Source of the DNA: Streptomyces tendae
GTDB lineage: Bacteria > Actinomycetota > Actinomycetes > Streptomycetales > Streptomycetaceae
NCBI RefSeq assembly: GCF_008632955.1
Contig: NZ_CP043959.1
Location: 3,348,001-3,412,000, forward strand
Reading direction: 5' to 3'
Length of the DNA stretch: 64,000 nucleotides
Position 1 is the stretch's first letter, and each line of letters begins with the position of its first letter. Below are positions 52,584 through 61,543 of this stretch, one piece after another. The position numbers and the translations under genes are program-made. The notes beneath the pieces are model-generated. The model saw nothing but the letters and a program-made list of their open reading frames with translations, did no database searches and was not told where the DNA came from.

Positions 52584-53944
52584 GACGCTCCCTTCGCCGC
52601 GCGGAACCCCGCCTCCAGGTCGGCCTTGAGGTCGTCGAGGGCCTCGATGCCGACGGACAGCCGCACCAGGCCGGGCGAGGTGCCGGTGGCCGCGAGCTGT
52701 CGCTCGTCGAGCTGGCTGTGGGTGGTGGACGCCGGGTGGATGATGAGGCTGCGCACGTCACCGATGTTGGCGAGGTGACTGAACAGCTGGACGGCGTCCA
52801 CGAACCGCTTGCCTGCCTCGACGCCGTCCCGCAGCTCGAACGAGACGATCGCGCCCGCTCCGCGCGGCAGGTACTTCTGCCCTGCCTCGTACCAGGGGCT
52901 GGACGGCAGGCCCGCGTAGTGCACGGCGGCCACCTCGTCGCGCCGCTCCAGCCACTCGGCGAGCGCCCGAGCGTTCGAGGAGTGCCGTTCGATACGCAGG
53001 CTGAGCGTCTCCACGCCCTGCAGCAGCAGGAACGCCGAGTGCGGGGAGAGGGCCGGACCCAGGTCGCGCAGCAACTGCACCCGCAGCTTCACCGCGAACG
53101 CGCCCGGACCGAGCGCCGGCCAGTACCGCAGGCCGTGGTAGCTCGGGTCGGGCTCGGTGAAGTCGGGGAACCGGTCGGCGTGCGCCCCGAAGTCGAAGGT
53201 GCCGCCGTCGACGACCACACCCGCGATCGCCGTGCCGTGACCGCCCAGGAACTTGGTCGCCGAGTGCACCACGACGTCCGCGCCGTGCTCGACGGGCCGC
53301 AGCAGATAGGGAGTCGGCACCGTGTTGTCCACGATCAGCGGCACGCCCGCCGTGTGGGCGACGTCCGCGACCGCCCGCACGTCGAGGACGTTGCCGCGCG
53401 GGTTGCCCAGCGTTTCCGCGAACAGTGCCTTGGTGTGGGGGCGGATCGCCGCCCGCCAGGCCTCCGGGTCGTCAGGGTCGTCCACGAAGGACACCTCGAT
53501 GCCGAACTTCGGCAGTGTGTGCCGGAACAGGTTGTACGTGCCGCCGTAGAGTGAGGTGCTGGAGACGATGTGGTCGCCGGCGCTCGCCACCGTGAGGATC
53601 GCCAACGTCTCGGCCGCCTGCCCGGAGGACAGCGCCACGGCCGCGACACCGCCCTCCAGCGCGGCGATCCGCTGCTCGAAGACGTCCTGGGTGGGGTTGT
53701 GGATGCGGGTGTAGATGTTGCCGGGCTCGGCCAGGGCGAACAGGTCGGCGGCGTGCTGCGTGTCGCGGAAGACGAACGACGTCGTCTGGTAGATCGGCGT
53801 CGCGCGGGCACCGGTCGTCGGGTCGGGCTCCGCGCCCGCGTGGACCTGCTTGGTCTCGAAGGACCAGGCCGGCGTGTCAGCCGTCGTGGAACCTTCCTCG
53901 GGGGTGTGGCCTGCGGTGACGGAGTCAAGGGGCTGGCTGCTCAT
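52580..53944 (-). CDS. metY: O-acetylhomoserine sulfhydrylase
   Basis: 454 residues, PLP-dependent Cys/Met metabolism family: SFETKQVHAGAEPDPTTGARATPIYQTTSFVF, SSGQAAETLAI, ETLGNPRGNVLDV and PLP lysine in VVHSATKFLGGHGTAIAG; ends ...VRLSVGIEALDDLKADLEAGF. It joins sulfide to O-acetylhomoserine to make homocysteine. Its TGA overlaps the metX CTG. A leader peptide gene (54100-54174) with a Cys codon lies upstream; expression is probably attenuated by sulfur amino acids. Confidence 0.95.
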   Translation of the reverse strand: MSSQPLDSVTAGHTPEEGSTTADTPAWSFETKQVHAGAEPDPTTGARATPIYQTTSFVFRDTQHAADLFALAEPGNIYTRIHNPTQDVFEQRIAALEGGVAAVALSSGQAAETLAILTVASAGDHIVSSTSLYGGTYNLFRHTLPKFGIEVSFVDDPDDPEAWRAAIRPHTKALFAETLGNPRGNVLDVRAVADVAHTAGVPLIVDNTVPTPYLLRPVEHGADVVVHSATKFLGGHGTAIAGVVVDGGTFDFGAHADRFPDFTEPDPSYHGLRYWPALGPGAFAVKLRVQLLRDLGPALSPHSAFLLLQGVETLSLRIERHSSNARALAEWLERRDEVAAVHYAGLPSSPWYEAGQKYLPRGAGAIVSFELRDGVEAGKRFVDAVQLFSHLANIGDVRSLIIHPASTTHSQLDERQLAATGTSPGLVRLSVGIEALDDLKADLEAGFRAAKGAS

Positions 53945-54099
53945 GAGGGTGCTCCCTGGCAGAGAAACGGGACGAAAGGGTCATGCCTGAGGACGCCGCG
54001 GCGCCACGCGTCACGGCCCGGACACAGGGGGGCGGTGGTCAGCGCGGTGCGGTACGGCGAGGAGGGGGGAACGGCCGGTCCACGGCCGGGCGCGCGGCG

Positions 54100-54174
54100 T
54101 CAGCTCGCGGCGGGACAGCCCGTGGTGGTGACACGCACGTAGTCAACGTGGCGGCGGGTCACGAGCACGGTCAT
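54100..54174 (-). CDS. Leader peptide upstream of metYX
   Basis: 24-codon reading frame: MTVLVTRRHVDYVRV followed by TTTGCPAAS. The TRRHVD-x-x-RV core equals the core of the leader peptide on the other strand (54370-54450) and matches short Cys-containing leader peptides found ahead of sulfur genes in actinobacteria. A TTACCT box 6 nt before the ATG suggests a leaderless mRNA. Some 155 nt separate its stop from metY, with a CGGCCG-TGGA-CGGCCG hairpin that could act in attenuation. Confidence 0.7.
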   Translation of the reverse strand: MTVLVTRRHVDYVRVTTTGCPAAS

Positions 54175-54332
54175 GCGCTCAGGTAACCACACGGGGGCGG
54201 CGGTGCGCCAGATCGACGGCCGTCGTCCCGCTCGCCGGGACGACGCCCCGGGCGCGGACCAGCGTGAAGGGTGATTTTCCAACAGGCCCTCGAAGAACGG
54301 CTCTCAGCATGTGGAACGTCGTCCGGGCGTCC

Positions 54333-54362
54333 TTGACCCGTGTCACCGACCGCTGCTTTGAT
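54333..54362 (+). promoter_or_regulatory. Leaderless promoter of the ssu leader peptide
   Basis: TTGACC (54333-54338), 18-nt spacer, TTTGAT (54357-54362), then 7 nt to the ATG at 54370. Confidence 0.6.
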
Positions 54363-54369
54363 CGGCGGC

Positions 54370-54450
54370 ATGAAGCGACAGGAGCTCACGCGGCGACGCC
54401 ACGTCGACCTTGCGCGTGTCTCCAGCTCCTGCTGTCGCACCCGGGTCTGA
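54370..54450 (+). CDS. Cys-containing leader peptide upstream of ssuED
   Basis: 26-codon frame MKRQELTRRRHVDLARV then SSSCCRTRV. The RRHVDLARV core and two consecutive Cys codons near the end are the hallmark of cysteine-sensing leader peptides of actinobacterial sulfur operons. Ribosome stalling at the Cys codons would report low cysteine. Promoter at 54333-54362 implies a leaderless start. About 316 nt follow before ssuE. Confidence 0.8.
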   Translation: MKRQELTRRRHVDLARVSSSCCRTRV

Positions 54451-54766
54451 GCGCAGCCGGGGGAAACCCTCGCGTTCGCGCCTTCTCCTTGCTCACGGCT
54501 CCCGGATCGCTCACGGCTCCCGGACCTTTTGCTGACGCCCGCCCTCCCCGTGCCGCCGTCCTCTGACGTCCGCTCACCGTGTTCCTCCCCGTCGCGCACA
54601 CGGGTGCCGCCCGGGCGGCACGTCCGCCTCGTACGGCCCATGACGCCTGTGCCGCCCGTGCCCACGTGCCGCCCGGCATACGCGAACCGGGACCCGGGGG
54701 ACGGAACCCCCGTCGCCGCCCGCGCCTGAACCCGCCCGCCCCACACCACTCCCGGAAGGTCCTCGC
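54451..54766 (+). other. Leader region between the leader peptide and ssuE
   Basis: 316 nt without a gene. It holds the 18-bp tandem repeat at 54491-54526 and several GC stems; likely the attenuator region. Confidence 0.5.
54491..54526 (+). repeat. Tandem 18-bp repeat in the ssu leader
   Basis: GCTCACGGCTCCCGGATC directly followed by GCTCACGGCTCCCGGACC (one difference), 41-76 nt after the leader-peptide stop. Confidence 0.8.
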
Positions 54767-55324
54767 ATGGCCACCGTCCTGTCCGTCTCCGGAAGCCCCT
54801 CCGCCACCTCCCGCACCGGCCGGCTGCTGCGCCACCTGGACCAGCGGCTCGTCGCCCAGGGGCACGAGGTCATACCGCTCGACGTACGCACCCTCCCGCC
54901 CGAGGCGCTGCTGCACGCCGACTTCCGCCATCCGGCGATCGTCGAGGCCACCGCCCTCTTCCGGCGCGCCGACGGTGTCGTCATCGGCACCCCCGTCTAC
55001 AAGGCCGCCTACTCCGGGCTGCTGAAGGCACTGCTGGACCTGCTCCCGCAGTACGCGCTGACCGGGAAGACCGTCCTGCCGCTGGCCACCGGCGGCACCA
55101 CCGCCCACGTCCTCGTCATCGACTACGCCCTGCGGCCCGTCCTCAACTCCATGGGCCCCGCCCACATCACGCCCGGCTGGTTCACCCTCGACAAGGAGAT
55201 CACCGTCGGCGACGACGGCACGCTGACCGTCGCCCCCGCCGCCGCCGAAGCGCTGGCGCAGGTCACCGACCAGTTCTCCCGCGCGCTCGGCGGCCGTACC
55301 ACGCTGCTGGCGGCCACCGGATGA
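54767..55324 (+). CDS. ssuE: NADPH-dependent FMN reductase (SsuE-type)
   Basis: 185 residues, flavodoxin-like: VLSVSGSPSATSRTGRLLRHLD is the FMN-phosphate loop, GVVIGTPVYKAAYSGLLKALLDLLP and ATGGTTAHVL the two other loops typical of SsuE/MsuE. It supplies reduced FMN to the monooxygenase encoded 126 nt downstream, which releases sulfite from alkanesulfonates. ATG with GGAAGG upstream. Confidence 0.92.
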   Translation: MATVLSVSGSPSATSRTGRLLRHLDQRLVAQGHEVIPLDVRTLPPEALLHADFRHPAIVEATALFRRADGVVIGTPVYKAAYSGLLKALLDLLPQYALTGKTVLPLATGGTTAHVLVIDYALRPVLNSMGPAHITPGWFTLDKEITVGDDGTLTVAPAAAEALAQVTDQFSRALGGRTTLLAATG

Positions 55325-55450
55325 ACGCCGCCGTACGGCACACGCCGCGCCGGCTCCCGCACCAGGAGCCGTAACGGGCTCCCACGACCACCCGCCACGG
55401 CCTCCTCCGACGAACGACGAAAGACGCCCTCCCCGAACGGAGCCTTCCCC

Positions 55451-56614
55451 GTGTCCCTCACCTTCCACTGGTTCCTGCCCACCAACGGCGACAGCCGGCA
55501 CGTCGTCGGCGGCGGCCACGGCACCCCGGCCACGGCGTCCGGCCGCGACCGGCCGCCCACGGTCGCCTACCTCAGCCAGATCGCCCGCGCCGCCGAGGAC
55601 CTGGGCTTCACCGGCGCGCTCACCCCGACCGGCGCGTGGTGCGAGGACGCCTGGCTGACCACCGCCATGGTCAGCCGGAACACCGAACGGCTGAAGTTCC
55701 TGGTCGCCTTCCGCCCCGGCTTCGTCTCGCCCACCCTCGCCGCGCAGATGGCGTCCACCTTCCAGCGCCAGAGCGGCGGACGGCTGCTGCTCAACGTGGT
55801 CACCGGCGGCGAGAGCCACGAACAGCGCGCCTACGGCGACTTCCTCGACAAGGACGACCGCTACCGCCGTACCGACGAATTCCTGAGCGTCGTACGGCAG
55901 TTGTGGCAGGGCAAGACCGTCCACCTGGAGGGTGAGCACCTCCGGGTGGAGGACGCCAGGCTGACCCGCGTACCCGACCCGGTCCCGGAGGTGTACTTCG
56001 GCGGATCCTCGCCGATCGCCGGCCGGGTCGCGGCGAAGCACGTCGACGTCTACCTCACCTGGGGTGAACCGCCCGCCGCCGTCGCGGAGAAGATCGCCCG
56101 GATCCGGCGCCTGGCCGCCGAGGAGGGCCGCACCCTGCGCTTCGGCATCCGGCTGCACGTCATCACCCGCGACACCTCCGAGCAGGCCTGGGCGGAGGCG
56201 AACCGTCTCCTGGCCGGCTTCGACCAGGAGACGATCCGCTCGGTCCAGGCCGGGCTCGCCCGCAGCGAGTCGGAGGGGCAGCGGCGGATGCTCGCCCTGC
56301 ACGGCGGCGGCAAACGGGACGGCCTGGAGATCCACCCCAACCTGTGGGCCGGCATCGGCCTGGTGCGCGGCGGCGCGGGCACGGCGCTGGTCGGCAGCCA
56401 CGACGAGGTCGCCGAACGCGTCAAGGAGTACCACGCCCTCGGCATCGACGAGTTCGTCCTCTCCGGCTATCCGCACCTGGAGGAGGCGTACTGGTTCGGC
56501 GAGGGTGTCCTCCCGAGGCTCCGGGCCGAGGGCCTGTGGACCCACCCGTACCAGGCACCGGCAGCCGAACAGCCGCAGTCACGGGTGCCGTTCGCGGCGA
56601 CCGGTTTTCGCTGA
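55451..56614 (+). CDS. ssuD: FMNH2-dependent alkanesulfonate monooxygenase (SsuD-type)
   Basis: 387 residues, luciferase-like monooxygenase. SsuD hallmarks: LTFHWFLPTNGDSRHVVGG, ALTPTGAWCEDAW with the conserved Cys, RPGFVSPTLAAQMASTFQRQSGGRLLLNVVTGGE and the late WAGIGLVRGGAGTALVGSHDEVAERV. Cleaves C-S bonds with O2 and FMNH2 from SsuE. GTG start at 55451 with a weak upstream purine stretch. A 12-bp perfect hairpin follows at 56668-56700. Confidence 0.93.
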   Translation: MSLTFHWFLPTNGDSRHVVGGGHGTPATASGRDRPPTVAYLSQIARAAEDLGFTGALTPTGAWCEDAWLTTAMVSRNTERLKFLVAFRPGFVSPTLAAQMASTFQRQSGGRLLLNVVTGGESHEQRAYGDFLDKDDRYRRTDEFLSVVRQLWQGKTVHLEGEHLRVEDARLTRVPDPVPEVYFGGSSPIAGRVAAKHVDVYLTWGEPPAAVAEKIARIRRLAAEEGRTLRFGIRLHVITRDTSEQAWAEANRLLAGFDQETIRSVQAGLARSESEGQRRMLALHGGGKRDGLEIHPNLWAGIGLVRGGAGTALVGSHDEVAERVKEYHALGIDEFVLSGYPHLEEAYWFGEGVLPRLRAEGLWTHPYQAPAAEQPQSRVPFAATGFR

Positions 56615-57103
56615 CCGGCCCGATGAACGGCCGCACCACGCCCGGCACCGCCGTCCCGGGAGCCTGCCGCGCCCGTCGGGCGGCGGCGCCGACGGGCGCG
56701 GTGGCGGAGTGGTCACCGTGCCAGGGCCAGTGTCCGGCGCCTGAGCCGGCACGCGCTCGACGCGGCGCGGCGTCGGATGCGCCTGCCCCGCGCATGACCT
56801 CGGGATGCGCCCCTGGTCGCCGGGACTCGGCGGGCTCAGGCCGCTGCCGGCCTCGGCGGGTACCGGGACCGGGCGCCGGTTGCTCCCGCACGACGGACGG
56901 AACGACGAGGTGCCTCGCCGGGCGGGTGCCGGGCGTGCCCCTCGGCCCTGGGAAACCGCTGGTCAGTCACGTCGTTCCGGTCCGGCGGGGGAGTACGGTG
57001 GAAGAGCCGGGAGTTCCTCGTGCACCGGCTCCGCCGCCGGTGCCGTTCCCGGGGATCGGCGACGCCGGACCGCGACCGTGGGCCCGGAGGCAAGGTCCGC
57101 GCC
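56615..57103. other. Gene-free spacer of 489 bp
   Basis: Contains the ssuD terminator; beyond 56700 I see no convincing gene, RNA or repeat. Confidence 0.5.
56668..56700 (+). terminator. Terminator of the ssu operon
   Basis: CGCGCCCGTCGG pairs with CCGACGGGCGCG, 9-nt loop, 54 nt past the ssuD stop. Confidence 0.7.
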
Positions 57104-57589
57104 ATGAATGTGACGATCGACCGCACGATGGCGAGCAGGCGGCTGTCCGCGCCACCGGCCCGGCTGTCCCTGACGCCCGCGCCGGGAGGGCTGGACGGCG
57201 TGTGGTGGCCTCGCTCCCGTGCCCTCAGCCGCGAGCTGCCGCTCCTGACCGCCGCGCTCGACGGTCCCTGGGGCCGTCTCACCGGCGTCACCGTGAACCC
57301 GGCCCACTGGCCCGTCATCCCGAGTTGGGTCTCCCTGGCCGGGCGTGCCGTGTGGGTGGACTGGTCGGCCGAGGAGCAGGACCCGCACCGGCTGACCCTC
57401 TTCTTCGCCGACGGCCGCCGGGACGTGTTGGTGGTTCCCCCCGAGGCCGGTGCCGCTGCCGCGGAGCTGATGCGCGGGGCCGGCAGGGGCGCCGGGGGCC
57501 GTGCGGGAGTGGCAGCGGACAGAATGGACGGACGGAGCGCGGTGGAGGCGTGGGAGACGGACGGCGGGGCGGGCGCGCCGTCGCCCTGA
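57104..57589 (+). CDS. DUF5994 protein
   Basis: 161 residues with the DUF5994 pattern: [54 protein letters not shown], then [34 protein letters not shown]. Small soluble actinobacterial protein of unknown role, often seen in multiple copies per genome and near phosphatase/anti-anti-sigma genes. ATG at 57104 after GGAGGCAAGGTCCGCGCC. The phosphatase gene follows 94 nt later. Confidence 0.85.
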   Translation: MNVTIDRTMASRRLSAPPARLSLTPAPGGLDGVWWPRSRALSRELPLLTAALDGPWGRLTGVTVNPAHWPVIPSWVSLAGRAVWVDWSAEEQDPHRLTLFFADGRRDVLVVPPEAGAAAAELMRGAGRGAGGRAGVAADRMDGRSAVEAWETDGGAGAPSP

Positions 57590-57683
57590 CCGCATCCCTC
57601 GGCTCGACAGGCGTTCGCCCTGTCTCCGATTGACGCCCATCGGGGCCGTCCCCAGGCTGGTGGCAGGCGCTGACGAAGGGACC

Positions 57684-58913
57684 GTGGCCGTGAGCGGTGG
57701 GCAGAGCGTACTTCCCCGGCTGCTGACGGCGGCGGAGACGGCCGCACCGGTGGACGCCGTCGATGTGGTCGCCGAGCACCTGAGGTGGCGTCTGTCCGCC
57801 GAGGAGGTGTCCTTCCTCATCGTGGACCTGACAGGGAGGGCGGTGGCGCGGCTGTCCACCGCCGGTCCCGTGCCGGGCGGGAGGGAGGCGCAGCGGATCG
57901 CCCTCCCCGGCAGCGTCTACGAGTACGTGGTCCGCACCCAGCGCCCGTTCCAGGAGATGGGTGACCGGGGACTGCGGGTGATCGTGCCGGTCACCAACCG
58001 GGGGGACGCCATCGGACTGCTGGAACTGATCCTTCCGGACAGGCTCGGCGCGGACGTCCTCGAGGAGGTGGGGGAAGCTGCCCACGTCCTGGCCTACATC
58101 GTGATCGCCAACGGGCGTTTCACCGACCTCTACATCTGGGGCAAACGCTCAAGGCCCCCCACCCTGGCGGCGGAGATCCAGTACCAGCTGCTGCCCCCGT
58201 CGCTGTCGTGCGAGGCCGCACAGTTCACGCTGTGCGGCAGCCTGGAACCCTCCGAGAACCTCAGCGGCGACACCTTCGACTACACCCTGGACCGCGACAC
58301 CCTGCACGTGTCGGTGACCGACCCCATGGGCCACGACGTCGCCGCGGCGCTCGCCGCAACGATCCTGGTGGGCGCCCTGCGCGGCGCCCGGCGGGCGGGA
58401 GCGGGCCTGGCCGACCAGGCCCACCGGGCCGACGTGGCCCTGGCCGACCACGGCCACGGCCACGCCACCGGACAACTGCTGCGCGTCGACCTCAACACCG
58501 GCCGGGCCCGGCTCGTCAACGCAGGCCACCCCTGGCCCCTGCGTCTGCGCGAGGGAGCGGCGGAGTCGGTCGTCTGCGAGGTGGACCCTCCCTTCGGACT
58601 CGTGGCCCACCCCTACCGGGTCCAGGACGTCGACCTGCGCCCCGGTGATCGTCTGCTGATGCTGACCGACGGCATGCTCGAACGGCACGGGGAGAAGGTC
58701 GACCTCCTCGGCATGCTGGAGCGCACCCGGGACCTGCACCCGCGTGAGGTCGCTCTGACGCTGACGTCCGCGGTGCGGGACGCCGCCGGCGGCCGGCTTC
58801 AGGACGACGCCACCGTGATGTGCCTGGACTGGCACGGCCCTCAGGAGACCCAGCGGCACGTCAGCTCCGGCGCGGACACCCGACTGGCCTCACCCGGCCA
58901 CGCGAGGGGGTAG
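57684..58913 (+). CDS. SpoIIE-type PP2C phosphatase with N-terminal sensor region
   Basis: 409 residues. N-terminal GAF-like region ([33 protein letters not shown]), then the PP2C-SpoIIE domain: [52 protein letters not shown] (the usual first metal-binding GGDxxD is GDTFD here), [13 protein letters not shown] and [14 protein letters not shown]...[12 protein letters not shown]. Such phosphatases activate anti-anti-sigma factors in stress and development. GTG start at 57684 with AAGGGA upstream. Confidence 0.9.
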   Translation: MAVSGGQSVLPRLLTAAETAAPVDAVDVVAEHLRWRLSAEEVSFLIVDLTGRAVARLSTAGPVPGGREAQRIALPGSVYEYVVRTQRPFQEMGDRGLRVIVPVTNRGDAIGLLELILPDRLGADVLEEVGEAAHVLAYIVIANGRFTDLYIWGKRSRPPTLAAEIQYQLLPPSLSCEAAQFTLCGSLEPSENLSGDTFDYTLDRDTLHVSVTDPMGHDVAAALAATILVGALRGARRAGAGLADQAHRADVALADHGHGHATGQLLRVDLNTGRARLVNAGHPWPLRLREGAAESVVCEVDPPFGLVAHPYRVQDVDLRPGDRLLMLTDGMLERHGEKVDLLGMLERTRDLHPREVALTLTSAVRDAAGGRLQDDATVMCLDWHGPQETQRHVSSGADTRLASPGHARG

Positions 58914-59022
58914 ACGCGTCCTCGCATGCGAGGGCGTACGCGGCCACGGCGCGGCGGTCGCCTCCAGCCGCAGACACTCCCGAGCGCGGCCGGTGCGCCG
59001 ACCGCCCGGCGGAAATCCGCAC

Positions 59023-60165
59023 TCAGCCGGTCCTGCGCACCATGAGTACGGCGATGTCGTCCCGGTGTTCCCCGGCCGTGTAGCGGCCGACGTCCTCGGT
59101 CAGCCGGTCGGCGACCTCCCACGAGGAGACGGCCGTCCACTCTTCCAGGCGTCCTTCGAGGGGGTAGGGGGCGCCGGTGACGCCGCGGGCCTCGGTGACA
59201 CCGTCGCTGCAGCTGAGGAGCGTGGCGCCCGCGGGGAAGGGGAACCACGAGACCGTTCTGGGCCGGGGAGAGAGATCCGCGAGCCCGAGTGGTACGCCCG
59301 GGTCACCGAGCTCCACCGGGGCGACGGGGCCGGATCCCAGCAGGTGAGGCGGGGGATAGCCGCAGTTGACGGCCTGCGTCTCGGTCGCGGTGTCGATGCC
59401 CAGGACGAGAGCGGTGACGAACTGCTCGGGCTCACCCGTCTGCTGGACGAACGCGTTGTGCCGGACCATGGCCCGCTCCAGGTCGTCCACCAGCGCGGTG
59501 AGGGTCGGCTCGCGCTGCGCGGCTTCGCGGAAGGCGCTGAGCACGGCGAAGGCGGCTCCGATCGCGCGCAGTCCCTTGCCCTGGACGTCCCCGAAGAGTA
59601 ACCGGGTTCCGTACGGTGAGGCCGCCACCTCATAGACGTCGCCTCCCACCAGCCGGTCCGTCTCCACCGGCTGGTACGCACCGTCGACGACCACCCGGTC
59701 GGTGAGGACCGGCAGCGGCCGCAGCATCTGGCGCTGAAGCGCGACCGCCGCGGACCGGGTTCTCAGCAGTTCCCGCTCGCGCCGGACCCGCCAGCGGCAG
59801 GTCAGCACGCACAGCACGCCGAGCACGACGGCGAGCAGCAGCACGACGCCGTAGTCCGACGCCGACGGGAGCGGCCGGGCGATCAGCACCGCGGTGAGGA
59901 CGACGAGCATCCAGCCCACCGCGCACGCGGTCTGCCGCACGGTCCCCACCGCCGCCGGGAACGCGGGCAGCAGGATCAGCAAGGGGGCGACGCGCACCGT
60001 GCGGTCGTCGATCAACAGCTCCAGCAGCACGATCGGCAGGGTCGCCAGGACCACGTAGACCATCGGGGCCTTGACGGGACCTCCGGGAGACGGCTCGGTA
60101 CCGCCCTCAGCGCGCTGCATCCCCGGCGCGCCGGGCGCACGGGCCGTCACACGCCGACGAATCAT
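59023..60165 (-). CDS. Membrane-bound SpoIIE-type PP2C phosphatase
   Basis: 380 residues: three transmembrane helices in the first 125 residues (PMVYVVLATLPIVLLELLI, VGWMLVVLTAVLIARPL, GVVLLLAVVLGVLCVLTC), then the phosphatase domain with QRQMLRPLP, GGDVYEVAASPYGTRLLFGDVQGKGLRAIGAA, NCGYPPPHLLG and LLSCSDGVTEARG...EHRDDIAVLMV. All metal ligands (GGDVYE, GDVQGKG, DGVTE, DD) are present. Convergent with the previous phosphatase and divergent from the DUF6215-like gene. ATG at 60165; 60120 is an alternative. Confidence 0.92.
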   Translation of the reverse strand: MIRRRVTARAPGAPGMQRAEGGTEPSPGGPVKAPMVYVVLATLPIVLLELLIDDRTVRVAPLLILLPAFPAAVGTVRQTACAVGWMLVVLTAVLIARPLPSASDYGVVLLLAVVLGVLCVLTCRWRVRRERELLRTRSAAVALQRQMLRPLPVLTDRVVVDGAYQPVETDRLVGGDVYEVAASPYGTRLLFGDVQGKGLRAIGAAFAVLSAFREAAQREPTLTALVDDLERAMVRHNAFVQQTGEPEQFVTALVLGIDTATETQAVNCGYPPPHLLGSGPVAPVELGDPGVPLGLADLSPRPRTVSWFPFPAGATLLSCSDGVTEARGVTGAPYPLEGRLEEWTAVSSWEVADRLTEDVGRYTAGEHRDDIAVLMVRRTG

Positions 60166-60414
60166 CTCTTCAGGCTCCCGCGAACCGCCCGACGCCGCAA
60201 AGGCGCCGGAGCTCGGTGGGGCACGCGGTCGCGTCACGGGTGCACGTCCATGCGGACCGGGGAAGCCCGTGTGGCAGGGCGGCGACCGTCGCCCGGGAGC
60301 GGGAGACCGGCAGGTCTGCAGCCTCCCGGTTCTTCGTTCATCACAGTTGAGCACCGGGCCGGAATTGTGGCTTCCGTCACAGCCGTGATGATCCTGTGCT
60401 GGTGAGATCACCGA

Positions 60415-61479
60415 ATGCTCGGATTTCTCGTACGCCTCCTGCCCTTCTGGGTCCGTGAGCCGCTGCTCATCCTGGTCGGGTCGGTCTTCGGCGTACGCAT
60501 CATGTACATGGCCGTCTTCGACGGCGAGGGATGGGTGCCGGCCGCCATCGGCGCGGCGTTCCTGCTGGCCACGGCGCTGCGTGTGCGCATCGTGGTCAAG
60601 GCTCTGCGGGCCCGGCGACATCGGAGCCCGGCGTCCGGCGCGGACGACGGGGCGACACCGGCCGCCACCGCGTCCCGGACGCAGACGCAGACGCAGACGC
60701 AGCCCCCGTCCCGCCCGCAGCCGCAGGCTCCGGCCGCGCCGCGTCCCGCCGTTCCGGCCGTCAAGGAACCCAACGCCTGGGGGCAGGCCGCCGCTGCCGT
60801 GGGTCTGTTCGTGGCGCTCGGGGCCGCACTCTGGCTGGGCCCGAAGTTCCTGCCCTCCGACGAAGTCGGGGCCGGGGCCGAGGAGGCCGTCTCGTGTCCC
60901 GGCGCGGAGGAGACCGGGGAGGGCGAGGAACTGCCGCGTGCCTACCGGACCACGCCCGGGGCCGTGACCGGCGAGGAGCTGTGCGAGGCACTCAACCGGC
61001 CTGACCTGCCCGGACTCCTCGGCACACCCACCGAGATCGCGACGTCGGCGTCCGGCTCCAGCGGCACCGCCCCGCTGACGGGCGAGAAGATCGCCCAGCC
61101 GGAGGCCAGGGTCGGCTTCGACACGTACACCGTGGACGTCCTGGCCACGTACAACAAGCTGACGATCGACCAGTACGCGAACCTGATGAAGTACGGGGAC
61201 GAGACGGACGTCAAGAGGCTCACGATCCTCGGCCGGCCCGCGATCCTGTCCTCGGACCACATGATGAGCATTCAGATCGACCTGGGCGGCAGCGCGTCCG
61301 GCGGCCCCGTCGGGCAGGGCCCCCTGGCCAGAACGCTGACCGTGGCCCTCGACGCGAAGGACGGGGGCGGTTACTACGACTTCACCGTGTGGAGCGAGTC
61401 GGCCGGTCTCCCGGACGACAGCGTCCTCGTCGACGTCGTGGAGACGGTGCTCCCAGCGATCCCGCACGGGAACGCGTGA
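60415..61479 (+). CDS. DUF6215-like membrane protein
   Basis: 354 residues. Two N-terminal helices (LLILVGSVFGVRIMYMAVF, WVPAAIGAAFLLATALRVRIVV), a Q/T/P-rich linker, a third helix (WGQAAAAVGLFVALGAALWLGP) and an exported domain with LPRAYRTTPGAVTGEELCEALNRPDLPGLLGTPTE and VGFDTYTVDVLATYN, the signature I associate with DUF6215. Unknown role, probably a surface protein. The linker contains a (QT)4 run from a short CAGACG repeat. Confidence 0.8.
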   Translation: MLGFLVRLLPFWVREPLLILVGSVFGVRIMYMAVFDGEGWVPAAIGAAFLLATALRVRIVVKALRARRHRSPASGADDGATPAATASRTQTQTQTQPPSRPQPQAPAAPRPAVPAVKEPNAWGQAAAAVGLFVALGAALWLGPKFLPSDEVGAGAEEAVSCPGAEETGEGEELPRAYRTTPGAVTGEELCEALNRPDLPGLLGTPTEIATSASGSSGTAPLTGEKIAQPEARVGFDTYTVDVLATYNKLTIDQYANLMKYGDETDVKRLTILGRPAILSSDHMMSIQIDLGGSASGGPVGQGPLARTLTVALDAKDGGGYYDFTVWSESAGLPDDSVLVDVVETVLPAIPHGNA

Positions 61480-61543
61480 CGTGACGCCCTGTCCCGGGGC
61501 CCGCGCACGGCGGGCCCCGGGACGGCGATCCCCATGACGCGCC

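Noticed and set aside
53945..54099. SAM or cobalamin riboswitch upstream of metY
   Set aside because: No conserved core of either class could be recognised; the leader peptide is a better explanation.
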